In this document: positions 31,612-39,825 of the stretch, in pieces | How positions within the stretch are numbered: position 1 is the stretch's first letter | How the letters are laid out: each line of letters starts with the position of its first letter | Source: Planctomycetota bacterium | GTDB lineage: Bacteria > Planctomycetota > Phycisphaerae > Phycisphaerales > SM1A02 | Reading direction: 5' to 3' | Length of the DNA stretch: 64,000 nt | NCBI GenBank assembly: GCA_022568135.1 | Contig: JADFFQ010000003.1 | Span: forward strand, 62,001-126,000 | Position numbers and translations under genes: made by a program | Notes under the pieces: generated by a model | Told to the model about the DNA's origin: nothing | The model's database searches: none | The model's input: only the letters and a program-made list of their open reading frames with translations

Positions 31612-32586
31612 ATGAACCGCCGCCATAGAGCGTTTTCGCTGCTTGAGCTGCTGGTCTCGATCGCGATCATCATGGTGCTGGTGGGGCTACTGCTCGCGTC
31701 GCTGCGCCCGGTGAAGGCGGCGGCGACCCGCACCGATTCGATGAACGCACTGAAGCAAATGGCCCTGGCCTACAACAGCTATTCCGATGAGCACCGGAAG
31801 CGCCTCATGCCGGGCTACATTGGCGCGGACCTGTTTGCCGACGGAGAGCCGTTCGAGAACCTTATCGTCAAGCTGCCGGCTGGTGAGGTGCTTGATCGTA
31901 CAGACGCACAGTCATACGTCTGGCGGTTGGCGCCGTATGTGGACCATGCCTGGGAGACGTTCTTCACCGACACTCGCGATCATGGCCTGCTTAGCGAGCT
32001 TGAGGCCGAGTTTGGCAAAGGCGTCTACGGGCCGGCCGGGGACGGCGACATTGACGGGGGCATCAGCGAACGCCCCGCCTACGGGCTGAACTCGATCTTC
32101 GTCGGCGGAGACTCTTTCCATGGCGGAGAATATGCGACCGACCGCAACCCCTGGAACGGTACCATGGAGAAGATCGCCGCAACACGTTTCTCAGAGGTCA
32201 AGAACCCGTCCCGTCTGATCATTTTCGCCCCGACCGCCTTGGCCAACCGCAATTACAACCCTCCCAACGATCCCGACGTCTACGAGGACCCGGAGCTGGG
32301 CTTTTGCGAACTCCGCCCGCCATATTTGGTTCTTGACGATCCGAGCCCAAGCGGGCAGTGGATCGATCCGCAATGGACCGTCGGCGTCGGCGGCCTCGTT
32401 GAGCAATCGCGAACGGGCGAGTTCGACGACGGAGCGGGGCTGCCGATTGCACGTAGCGGTAAGAACCTGATGCCGGTCGCTCACCTCGACGGCAGCGCCG
32501 TCGTCGAGCAGATCAGTGATCTTTCCCGCGACATGCGGCGGTGGGACCCGTTTGAGGTCGGCCGGCGGGTGACGCAGGATCCATAA
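31612..32586 (+). CDS. Large pseudopilin-like protein with Ala at the cleavage site
   Basis: 324 residues from ATG 31612. The N-terminus MNRRHRA^FSLLELLVSIAII is a short prepilin leader, but with Ala instead of Gly at -1, which prepilin peptidases tolerate less well. Glu +5 is present. The large domain begins TDSMNALKQMALAYNSYSDEHRKRLMPGY, the form seen in planctomycete DUF1559-like pilins, and ends near LMPVAHLDGSAVVEQISDL. It lies downstream of the other pseudopilin, with a GC-rich possible hairpin in between (about 31520-31570). It presumably forms part of a secretion or pilus apparatus. Confidence 0.83.
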   Translation: MNRRHRAFSLLELLVSIAIIMVLVGLLLASLRPVKAAATRTDSMNALKQMALAYNSYSDEHRKRLMPGYIGADLFADGEPFENLIVKLPAGEVLDRTDAQSYVWRLAPYVDHAWETFFTDTRDHGLLSELEAEFGKGVYGPAGDGDIDGGISERPAYGLNSIFVGGDSFHGGEYATDRNPWNGTMEKIAATRFSEVKNPSRLIIFAPTALANRNYNPPNDPDVYEDPELGFCELRPPYLVLDDPSPSGQWIDPQWTVGVGGLVEQSRTGEFDDGAGLPIARSGKNLMPVAHLDGSAVVEQISDLSRDMRRWDPFEVGRRVTQDP

Positions 32587-32594
32587 GTCGGCGC

Positions 32595-32618
32595 GCCCGC
32601 GGATATGCATCCGCGGCT
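32595..32618 (-). repeat. REP-like hairpin, copy 1 of an exact pair
   Basis: 24 bases around CCGCGGATATGCATCCGCGG. It is the exact reverse complement of 58829-58852. It lies just after the pseudopilin stop. Confidence 0.7.
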
Positions 32619-32663
32619 ACGAATGAATGTGCAAGACACCTCGAAGGCGCGTGCCGATCATAG

Positions 32664-32683
32664 CCCCGCATGAATATGCGGGG
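32664..32683 (+). repeat. REP-like hairpin
   Basis: CCCCGCAT-GAAT-ATGCGGGG, an eight-base perfect stem immediately preceded by ATAG. It lies at the 3' end of cysC and might also act in 3' processing. Confidence 0.6.
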
Positions 32684-32685
32684 GA

Positions 32686-33306
32686 TCACGTGGCGCTGAG
32701 CAGGCCGCGCTGCTGAAGCAGATCGAGCACGCTCTGCACGGACTGCGCCACGCTGAGCTGATCGGTGCGCAGGGTCAGCTCGGGGTGCAACGGCGGTTCG
32801 TAGGGGTCGTCGATCCCGGTGAAGCCTTTGATCTCGCCGGCCCGGGCCTTCTTGTACAGGCCCTTGGGATCGCGCTGCTCGGCGACGTCGAGCGGGCAAT
32901 CGACAAACACTTCCAGGAAGGGGAGATCGGCGTCGGCGTGCAGTTTGCGAACCTGGTCGCGATCGGCGCGATAGGGGCTGATGAAGCTGGTAATCGTGAT
33001 CAGGCCGGCGTCGGCGAAGAGTTTAGCCACCTCGCCGATACGGCGGATGTTCTCGGCCCGGTCCTCGGCTGAGAAACCCAGGTTCTTGTTGAGCCCGTGG
33101 CGGACGTTGTCGCCGTCGAGCCGGTATGCACACCTGCTGCGCTGAACCAGCACCTGCTCCAGGGCCACGGCGATGGTGCTCTTGCCGCTGGCGGGCAGGC
33201 CGGTCATCCAGATCGTCGCCCCCGTTTGCCCGAGGCTCTTGTGTCTTTCGGCGGCGGTGACGGCGCCTTCGTGCCAGGTGATGTTGGTTGCGATCTGCTC
33301 GGCCAT
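32686..33306 (-). CDS. cysC: Adenylylsulfate kinase
   Basis: 206 residues. CysC phosphorylates adenylyl sulfate (APS) to PAPS with ATP. The P-loop is GLPASGKST (36-44). [29 protein letters not shown] and [16 protein letters not shown] are APS-binding signatures (about 67-95 and 104-119). The C-terminal [16 protein letters not shown] is also typical. The protein looks intact. It lies downstream of sat on the same strand, so the two form a PAPS-making unit. Two PAPS-dependent sulfotransferases are encoded nearby on the other strand. No PAPS reductase gene is in the window, which favours use for sulfation. Confidence 0.96.
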   Translation of the reverse strand: MAEQIATNITWHEGAVTAAERHKSLGQTGATIWMTGLPASGKSTIAVALEQVLVQRSRCAYRLDGDNVRHGLNKNLGFSAEDRAENIRRIGEVAKLFADAGLITITSFISPYRADRDQVRKLHADADLPFLEVFVDCPLDVAEQRDPKGLYKKARAGEIKGFTGIDDPYEPPLHPELTLRTDQLSVAQSVQSVLDLLQQRGLLSAT

Positions 33307-33360
33307 GGGTGTGCGGGATTGGTAGGTTGTTGCTGGTCGTCGGTGGTCGTTGGTGGGAAC

Positions 33361-33383
33361 CCCCCGGCAGAGCCGGGGGCTAT
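33361..33383 (-). repeat. REP-like hairpin between sat and cysC
   Basis: CCCCCGGC-AGA-GCCGGGGG followed by CTAT. On the minus strand, which is the coding direction of the operon, the hairpin is preceded by ATAG. It lies in the 111-base gap between the two genes. Confidence 0.6.
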
Positions 33384-33417
33384 GGGGTGCCCGGCGCCGA
33401 CACTGTTGTATGCCCGC

Positions 33418-34611
33418 TCATGCGCCGACAGCCTGTTCGGCGGTGGCCCATCGGATCAGCACGTCGGCGACCTCGGGACGGGTGAACTCCTGGGGGGGGC
33501 GCTTGCCGGCTCGAAGCATCTCGCGCAGCTTGGTGCCGGAGAGAAACACCTTCTGCTGCGGGCCGTGGGGGCAGGTCTTGGCGCTGGTCATGCCCTCACA
33601 CGCGTTGCACCACGCCGCGTGCTCGAACCGCAGCGGCGTAATGCCGACCTCATGCGGATCGAACTCGTCGAAGACCAGTTGGGCATCGTACGTGCCATAG
33701 TACTCGCCGACGCCGGCGTGGTCGCGGCCGACGATGAAATGCGAACACCCATAATTCTTGCGGACGAGCGCATGGAGGATCGCCTCTCGCGGCCCGGCAT
33801 AGCGCATCGCGGCCGGCATCACCGCCAGCATCGTGCGGTCTGCCACGTAATATTTCTGGATGAGGATCTGGTAGCACGTCATGCGCACATCAGCGGGGAT
33901 ATCGCCCGGCTTGGTCTCCCCCACCAACGGATGGATCAACACGCCGTCGCAGATCTCCAATGCGCACTTGGTCAGATACTCGTGAGCGCGATGAATGGGG
34001 TTGCGGGTCTGAAAAGCCGTGACCGTCTTCCAGCCTCGCTTGGTGAACGCCTCGCGCGTCTTGGCCGGGGGCAGGCGAAACTCGGTAAACTGCTCGGCGG
34101 GCTCGACGCCAGGCGTCACCGTAATGACCTGAATGGGTCCGGCCACCAACCACTCGCCCTCGTCCATGACCGCCTTGACGCCGGGATGGGCTTCATCTTC
34201 GGTGCCGAAGACGTTGGGGATCTCAAGGGTCTTGTCGTGGGGATAGATCTCTTGGATGTCGATGACGGCTAGGAGCGTGCCGTCCTGGTGCTTCAGCGCC
34301 GCCTGTTGGCCCGGGCGCAGCGCGGCCTTGACTTCGTCATCGACCGCGAGGGTGATGGGGATCGGCCAGACCGTGCCATCAGCAAGCCGCAGGTTGGAGC
34401 AGATTGAGTCAAAGTCAGCCTTGCCGACAAAGCCCGTCAGCGGACTGAACGCGCCGGTGGCCATCATCTCCAGGTCGCACGCCTGCTTGGTGCTGAGTGT
34501 GATCGACCGCATCGCAGCGGCTTCGGCGGCCAGGGCCTCGGCGCGCGACGAATCGATGATGCGATTGATCAACCTGCCCCCGTGCGGGGCGATCAGCGAT
34601 TCCGTCTTCAT
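33418..34611 (-). CDS. sat: Sulfate adenylyltransferase (ATP sulfurylase)
   Basis: A 397-residue homomeric-type ATP sulfurylase that forms APS from sulfate and ATP. Motifs: QTRNPIHRAHEYL (the HxxH nucleotide motif), GRDHAGVGEYYGTYDAQ (second active-site loop), and the C-terminal region with CPHG and FLSGTKLREML. The last is typical of bacterial Sat proteins with a CxxC/H zinc site. The N-terminus starts MKTESLIAPHGGRLINR, as in other members. It is the first gene of a sat-cysC operon; the divergent sulfotransferase gene starts about 255 bases upstream. Confidence 0.96.
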   Translation of the reverse strand: MKTESLIAPHGGRLINRIIDSSRAEALAAEAAAMRSITLSTKQACDLEMMATGAFSPLTGFVGKADFDSICSNLRLADGTVWPIPITLAVDDEVKAALRPGQQAALKHQDGTLLAVIDIQEIYPHDKTLEIPNVFGTEDEAHPGVKAVMDEGEWLVAGPIQVITVTPGVEPAEQFTEFRLPPAKTREAFTKRGWKTVTAFQTRNPIHRAHEYLTKCALEICDGVLIHPLVGETKPGDIPADVRMTCYQILIQKYYVADRTMLAVMPAAMRYAGPREAILHALVRKNYGCSHFIVGRDHAGVGEYYGTYDAQLVFDEFDPHEVGITPLRFEHAAWCNACEGMTSAKTCPHGPQQKVFLSGTKLREMLRAGKRPPQEFTRPEVADVLIRWATAEQAVGA

Positions 34612-34865
34612 TCCAACTCCTCTTTAGCAGGACTCGGCCAGGCGCAACGGGCTGCGGATGGTAGCGGCGTGCATTTGTTGGGGCAATGCGGCAAGTACGT
34701 TGAACCGAGGCCGGGCGGGCTCGATACGATCTTGTTCGAGCGCGACCCACCAAGGCTAGAATGCACTATAGGGAAGCAGACGTTGGGCCGATCAAGGCTC
34801 GCAGATACCCATAGCCGGCGCTGCTGCCTCCGACGGGGCTCGGCGGATGAAGAAAAGATAACCGC

Positions 34866-35726
34866 GTGAACCTCAAGCTCTCCTTGCGTACGGCTTCCCA
34901 CCATGTCACCTGGTTTCTGGGCACACGGTTTCCCAAGACGATTCCGCTGGTGTTCGTAGTGGGGTATCCCAAGAGCGGTACCACCTGGGTGTCTCAACTT
35001 GTTGCTGATTATCTCCAGTTGCCCTGGCCGAGACTGTCGCTGCTGCCGGTGGGCTGCCCGGCGGTGGTGCATGGTCACGAGCGGGTCTGGAAGAGCTATC
35101 CCAAGGGCGTGTACGTTTTGCGCGATGGAAGGGACGCGCTGGTGTCGCAGTACTTCCACCTGAGCCGTCTCATTGCCCCGGGAGATCACCCCAGCCTGAC
35201 CGCCCGCCAACGCCGGGCCTTCCCCGCCATGATTAACAAAGCGAACGTCCGTGACAACATCGCCGGGTTCATCGAGCGGCAGATGACCAAGCCGGACTCC
35301 TCGCGCGTCAATTGGGGCGAGCACGTTCGTTCGCATTTCGAAGGAACAAACCCCAACGTCGTCCTGCTGCGCTACGAAGACCTCCTTCAAGACGGCGAGC
35401 CCGCCCTGGCCAGCGCGATGTCGCAGCTGACCGGCCAAGAACCGGACCTCGACCGCGTGCGCGATACGATCAAGAAATTCTCCTTTCAACAGCAGGCGGG
35501 CCGACACGCCGGCCAGGAAGACCGCTCCAGCTTCTTGCGCAAAGGCCAGGCGGGTGACTGGGCGAACCACTTCACGCTCGAAGCGGCCGAGATCTTCGAT
35601 CACTTTTGTGGCCAGATGCTGATCAGGACCGGGTATGAACGCGATCGTTCCTGGGTGAGATCATGCGGTCGCAAGGCGAGCGCGGCGGATGGTGTTGGCC
35701 AGTTGACGCCGGCGGAGCAGAGATGA
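34866..35726 (+). CDS. PAPS-dependent sulfotransferase
   Basis: 286 residues. The 5'-phosphosulfate-binding loop is VVGYPKSGTTWVSQLV (about 31-46). The 3'-phosphate site includes VLRDGRDALVSQYFH and the C-terminal FLRKGQAGDWANHFT (the RKGxxGDWKN motif of cytosolic-type sulfotransferases). The family transfers sulfate from PAPS to hydroxyl groups of small molecules or glycans. Its stop codon overlaps the start of the next sulfotransferase gene (ATGA), so they are translated together. The divergent sat-cysC operon would supply PAPS. The acceptor is not identifiable from sequence. Confidence 0.9.
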   Translation: MNLKLSLRTASHHVTWFLGTRFPKTIPLVFVVGYPKSGTTWVSQLVADYLQLPWPRLSLLPVGCPAVVHGHERVWKSYPKGVYVLRDGRDALVSQYFHLSRLIAPGDHPSLTARQRRAFPAMINKANVRDNIAGFIERQMTKPDSSRVNWGEHVRSHFEGTNPNVVLLRYEDLLQDGEPALASAMSQLTGQEPDLDRVRDTIKKFSFQQQAGRHAGQEDRSSFLRKGQAGDWANHFTLEAAEIFDHFCGQMLIRTGYERDRSWVRSCGRKASAADGVGQLTPAEQR

Positions 35727-36613
35727 TGCGGTTGCCCGACTTTCTCATCATTGGCGCGATGAAAGCGGGAACTACGTCGCTGTATTACGACCTCTCGGCA
35801 AACCCCGCGGTGTTCATGCCCACCGACAAGGAGCCGTGGAGCCTGGCACAAGAGGAGGTATGCCGGCCCGAGGGGCTGCAGCGGTACGCGAAGCACTTTC
35901 GCAAGGCGGCAACACATCAGACCTGCGGCGAGGCCTCCACAGCCTACAGTCAGCTTCCTGATATCACCGGCGTGCCGCAGCGGGCCAGGCAGGTGCTCGG
36001 CGACCAGTTCAAGGCCATCTACCTGGTGCGCGAACCGGTGTCGCGGATCATCAGCCATCACTATCACGAATGGAGCGCGGGCAAGATCACCTGCGGCATC
36101 GACCAAGCGGTGCGCACGTATCCGAGATTGATCAACTACAGCCGATACACGATGCAGATCACGCCGTGGCTTGAGGCGCTTGGATCTGAGCGGGTTCTGA
36201 TCGTTCGCTTCGAGACGTACATCAACGACCGCCGCCCGACGGTGTCGTCGATCAGCAGGTTCCTGGGGGTCGAGCCGTGCTTGGGGGGGCTCCGCATCGA
36301 CAAGGCGTACAACAAGAGTGAGGGTAAGCCGGTGCCTCGCGGGGCTCTGGCAGGCTTGCGACGAAGCCGGGTGTACCGCAGGATTCTGCGACCGATATTG
36401 ACGCCATCAGCGCGGGAAAGGCTTCGATTCGCCCTGCTGCCCAGGGCCGCGGGTCGGCCCGATCCGCCTTCTGTTGATACGGTTCGGTATATCTTCGAGC
36501 AGGTCCGCGACGACGCCGAACAACTGCGCGTCCTCATGGGGCGCAACGATCCGCTTTGGGATTTCCAGGCCACCCTGCGCCGCGGCGAAGCAGCAGGGCA
36601 CACCGCCCAGTAA
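35723..36613 (+). CDS. Sulfotransferase, heparan/NDST-like family
   Basis: 296 residues from ATG 35723, overlapping the upstream sulfotransferase by four bases. The PAPS loop is LIIGAMKAGTTSLYYDLSANP (about 8-28), and YLVREPVSRIISHHYHEW is the 3'-phosphate motif. This subfamily normally sulfates glycans. The C-terminal third is basic and includes RRSRVYRRILRPILTPSARE. Pairing with a second, different sulfotransferase and with PAPS synthesis genes supports sulfation of an extracellular polysaccharide; this is inference. The gene looks intact. Confidence 0.88.
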   Translation: MMRLPDFLIIGAMKAGTTSLYYDLSANPAVFMPTDKEPWSLAQEEVCRPEGLQRYAKHFRKAATHQTCGEASTAYSQLPDITGVPQRARQVLGDQFKAIYLVREPVSRIISHHYHEWSAGKITCGIDQAVRTYPRLINYSRYTMQITPWLEALGSERVLIVRFETYINDRRPTVSSISRFLGVEPCLGGLRIDKAYNKSEGKPVPRGALAGLRRSRVYRRILRPILTPSARERLRFALLPRAAGRPDPPSVDTVRYIFEQVRDDAEQLRVLMGRNDPLWDFQATLRRGEAAGHTAQ

Positions 36614-36635
36614 GTGGACTCATACAGGCCGCCGA

Positions 36636-37544
36636 TCACCGCCCGCGGCGAGGTGACGATGGTGCTCGCTGCGGAATCTGCCGTAGCGGTGCGATAGGTT
36701 GGCTGACTTCCTCCGGCCGACATGAGCACACCATGTCGCACTTGGGGATGTACGGGGCGTCGCGGGGCTCGAGCCGGCGGTAAACCTCCTGACCCTGGTC
36801 CAGTACCGGTCCATAGCAGGCATAGCCAAGTGGGCTGACCAGTTCAAGGACAGCTGACGATTCTTGGGGGTTGTGCAGCGCGATAACCAACCTTGGCTTT
36901 GCTCGTTGCAAAGTGCAACGGGCCCCACGGACCACCAAGCCAGCAGCGCCTTCGGTATCAATCTTTATCACGTTCGGTGGGCGCAGGCTCTCACGTTCGA
37001 CCAAGCGGTCAAGCTGAACAACCTCGACCGTTTCGGTTTTCGGAGGCAGGCCGCGCCGTTGCCGAGCCTTCGAAGCCTTGCCACCCGACACCCGATTCAA
37101 CACCGCGGTACCGCTGGTCACATCGTCGACCTGTAGTTGTTCGGTTCCGTCGCAGTCGCTCAACGCGACCGCAAAGATTCTGATCTTGTCATTCTGGTTC
37201 AAGAGCAGGACGTTGGCGTGGAGCAATTCGACGTTGTCCTTCATGGGCTCGAAGGCGATGACCTGGCCCGCCTTGAACCACTGGACCATCACCCGTGAAT
37301 AGAGGCCGATGTGAGCCCCCACGTCGTACACGACATCGCCGACCTGGATGAGTCGTTCGAGCATGCCCAGATCGGGCGTCGGACGTTCTAACAGCGAACG
37401 ACCCCAAATCCCGACGTGCCGGCGAAGCCGCATTCGAACCGGTCCGATGCCTTGAACACGTACGGTGCACGGGATATCCGGCAACAGGAGCACACTGCGC
37501 CTAGCCAAGCGCCGCAGAAGCGTCACCCGTTTCATGCCGCGCAC
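36636..37544 (-). CDS. FkbM family methyltransferase
   Basis: 302 residues (ATG 37544, or ATG 37535). SAM-binding motif I is VVYDVGAHIGLYSRVMVQWF and the acidic motif is VIAFEPMKDN. The FkbM-specific block is NVIKIDTEGAAGLVVRGA. These enzymes O-methylate sugars or polyketides, and members in polysaccharide clusters modify glycans. It converges on the sulfotransferase operon and opens the glycan gene set. A basic, Pro-rich tail follows the domain. Confidence 0.88.
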   Translation of the reverse strand: MRGMKRVTLLRRLARRSVLLLPDIPCTVRVQGIGPVRMRLRRHVGIWGRSLLERPTPDLGMLERLIQVGDVVYDVGAHIGLYSRVMVQWFKAGQVIAFEPMKDNVELLHANVLLLNQNDKIRIFAVALSDCDGTEQLQVDDVTSGTAVLNRVSGGKASKARQRRGLPPKTETVEVVQLDRLVERESLRPPNVIKIDTEGAAGLVVRGARCTLQRAKPRLVIALHNPQESSAVLELVSPLGYACYGPVLDQGQEVYRRLEPRDAPYIPKCDMVCSCRPEEVSQPIAPLRQIPQRAPSSPRRGR

Positions 37545-38019
37545 AATCGATCGGATAAAGCTGCCCAGGCCGGTCGCCCTCCGCTGCGGAAACGCAGACT
37601 CAGTTCCAGCAAAATATTATCGCTGCGTTGCCAAGGCGTCCATCTGGGTCCGCAGCGCACAAGCCTGCCAGCGGTCATTCACCGCCAGACGTTGAAGGCA
37701 GTCCGCGTTTGGTGGGCCGCGCTGGCTTTCCGGCCCAGGGAGAGCTTTCAAGCTTGGGGATACTGAAGGCCAACACAGCACAATGCGACGGCGTTGCAAC
37801 CGAGCAACGGGCAGCGGTTTTGCGGATCATGGGCCAGGACGGTCCGCCTTGTGGTTTCGAGGAGATCCTGCGACGGTTCAAAGACCCAAAGGCCTCTCGA
37901 CCCTAGAGTCACCCCGCAGCGGATGCGATGTCCGCCGTGTCTGCGTCGCCTGCGCAGCACCCGAAATCGGCCGCAAGGCAACCTCCGTTGCGCAGAGGTT
38001 CGGCGAGAAGGCTCGTGTC
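37545..38019. other. Intergenic region between divergent methyltransferase genes
   Basis: 475 bases. Frames here are open but have no protein-like composition and no ribosome-binding site. I see no RNA, repeat or terminator. It presumably contains the two divergent promoters. Confidence 0.4.
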
Positions 38020-38901
38020 ATGGGAACAAGTGCGTATGACCCCAGGTCCTATTGGAACGAGCTCGTCACCGGGGACGGGCGGCTCAGCAATGTCGGTCAG
38101 CCCGCTCTGGGCGTATACAACAGCTACGCGTACCGTTCTCGCCTGAGGAGCCTGAAGAAGGCTTTGCAGGGGGTTGACCTCGGCCGGATGAAGGTGTTTG
38201 AAGCAGCGTTCGGTGAGGGGTTCTACTTGGCGTACTGGCAGTCGCAGCGCGTGCCGGTGGTGGCCGGAATGGACATCTCTGAGGCCGCGACCGGCGCTGC
38301 GAAGGCCAAGTTCCCTCAATACGACTTCAGATGCGGCGACCTGTCCTGTAAATCCGACTTTGCCGACTTCGGACGTTTCGACGTCGTCACGGCGATCGAT
38401 GTGCTCTACCACATCGTGAATGACAAGCCTTGGGAGCAAGCGTTACGCAACCTCTTGTCGCTGGTTGATGACAACGGCTACTTTCTCTTCTCAGATAAGT
38501 TCCCGCGCCAGGGGACCTACCAGCGATTTTCACACGTCCGACGACGTTCGCTTTCGATGTGGGAGCAAGTGTTGTCGGATGCCGGCTTCACGATTAGGAG
38601 ACTCATTCCGGTGTTCGTCTTCATGGACGACCCAATCAAGTGCGGCGAACACCCCTGGCTCGGCTTCCTTTCCATGCAGCAGTGGCGAGTGGGCGCCAAG
38701 CTCCTTCGTGTCACTCAAGACTTTCCGAAGCTCCAAAGTGTTCTCGCCTTCTCCTACGCCACAATCCAATGCCTGCCTGAGCGCGCACTGCTGGCCATGC
38801 TGAAGCGAACGCCCAACCTCGAGCTGGCGGTCTGCTCAAGGTCCTCCAGCACCACATCACACCCGAGACAACCACAGCGCACGGCTCACTCCCTCCGATG
38901 A
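38020..38901 (+). CDS. Class I SAM-dependent methyltransferase
   Basis: 293 residues from ATG 38020 (MGTSAYDPRSYWNELV). The frame is open upstream, but that extension looks non-coding. Motif I is KVFEAAFGEGFYLAYW (Glu and Gly-rich loop), followed by VVAGMDISEAAT and FDVVTAIDVLYHIV in the motif II/III positions. The second half has a Rossmann-distal domain with aromatic residues (PWLGFLSMQQWRVG). The substrate is unknown; by location it probably modifies a glycan or its precursor. A second methyltransferase gene follows in the same direction. Confidence 0.82.
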   Translation: MGTSAYDPRSYWNELVTGDGRLSNVGQPALGVYNSYAYRSRLRSLKKALQGVDLGRMKVFEAAFGEGFYLAYWQSQRVPVVAGMDISEAATGAAKAKFPQYDFRCGDLSCKSDFADFGRFDVVTAIDVLYHIVNDKPWEQALRNLLSLVDDNGYFLFSDKFPRQGTYQRFSHVRRRSLSMWEQVLSDAGFTIRRLIPVFVFMDDPIKCGEHPWLGFLSMQQWRVGAKLLRVTQDFPKLQSVLAFSYATIQCLPERALLAMLKRTPNLELAVCSRSSSTTSHPRQPQRTAHSLR

Positions 38902-38996
38902 GCCGGCGGCCGAGACGGATTCTGCGACATGCGCCGCGTGCAGCCAGTAGCATGATGAGCAATTGACTGCCTGAATCAGACAAAGGAGGCGGTAAG

Positions 38997-39731
38997 CTGA
39001 AAAGACAGGCTGGGTATCGGCAACAGCTTTACAACGTTTATGACAGTTGCTTCAAGGAGGCGGCAAGCGATCCCTGTGACCGTGATTTTGAAGCCTATTG
39101 CTCCACTCGTCGCCGATGGTTGAAAGGGTGGCTGCCGGAGGATAAGGACGCTGCGATTCTCGATGTCGGCTGCGGCCGCGGCGAATTCCTGCGCTTCCTG
39201 CACTTGGAAGGTTACGTCAACTGTGAAGGGATCGATCTGGCGGAGGAGCAGGTTGAGCAGTCGAAGCGATGGAACCTGCCCGTGCGATGCGAGGACGCAT
39301 TGGATTATCTGAAGACTCGCACTTGCCGATACGCGCTGATCACCGCGTTCGACTTTCTTGAACACCTCACGCGCTCGGAGGCACTGGAGTTCCTCTCCCG
39401 ATCGAGAGAGGCGTTGCGATCCGGCTCACTGATCATGAAAACGCCGAACGTTGCCGCGCCGCGCGGTACTCACTACTTTGCCGGCGATCTGACGCACGAG
39501 CAGGCCTACTCGCCCGCTAGTCTGTCACAGATCCTGCGGGCAACTGGGTTCGACAATGTGGAATTCCGTGAGACCAGACCGGTGCCACATTCGGTTGCGA
39601 GTACGATCCGGAGCATTCTTTGGAGGTTTGTACGGGCGGCCCACGTGCTGCAAGATCGCATTGAGACCGGCGGTCAACTTCCCGTGTATACGCGCAATGT
39701 GATCGTTCGGGCCGTTCCGATTGAACGATAA
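38997..39731 (+). CDS. Class I SAM-dependent methyltransferase, apparent CTG start
   Basis: 244 residues if translation starts at CTG 38997. AAAGGAGG lies about six bases upstream of that codon (38983-38989). There is no in-frame ATG, GTG or TTG between the upstream stop (38964) and TTG 39120. Starting at TTG 39120 would remove the conserved-looking N-terminus LKRQAGYRQQLYNVYDSCFK. Motif I is ILDVGCGRGEFLRFL, motif II EGIDLAEEQ, and post-I ALITAFDFLEHLTRSEALEFL. TPNVAAPRGTHYFAGDLTHEQAYSP (about residues 148-172) is typical of sugar-cluster methyltransferases. The start is uncertain; the family is not. Confidence 0.82.
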   Translation: MKRQAGYRQQLYNVYDSCFKEAASDPCDRDFEAYCSTRRRWLKGWLPEDKDAAILDVGCGRGEFLRFLHLEGYVNCEGIDLAEEQVEQSKRWNLPVRCEDALDYLKTRTCRYALITAFDFLEHLTRSEALEFLSRSREALRSGSLIMKTPNVAAPRGTHYFAGDLTHEQAYSPASLSQILRATGFDNVEFRETRPVPHSVASTIRSILWRFVRAAHVLQDRIETGGQLPVYTRNVIVRAVPIER

Positions 39732-39825
39732 GACAATTTTTCGCAGCCCCGCCACCCGCCGGACTCCGCTTTTCACGGGTAGGCCTTTGAGCGGTTCACG
39801 AACATCCCCACCAAGGCGGTCCGGC

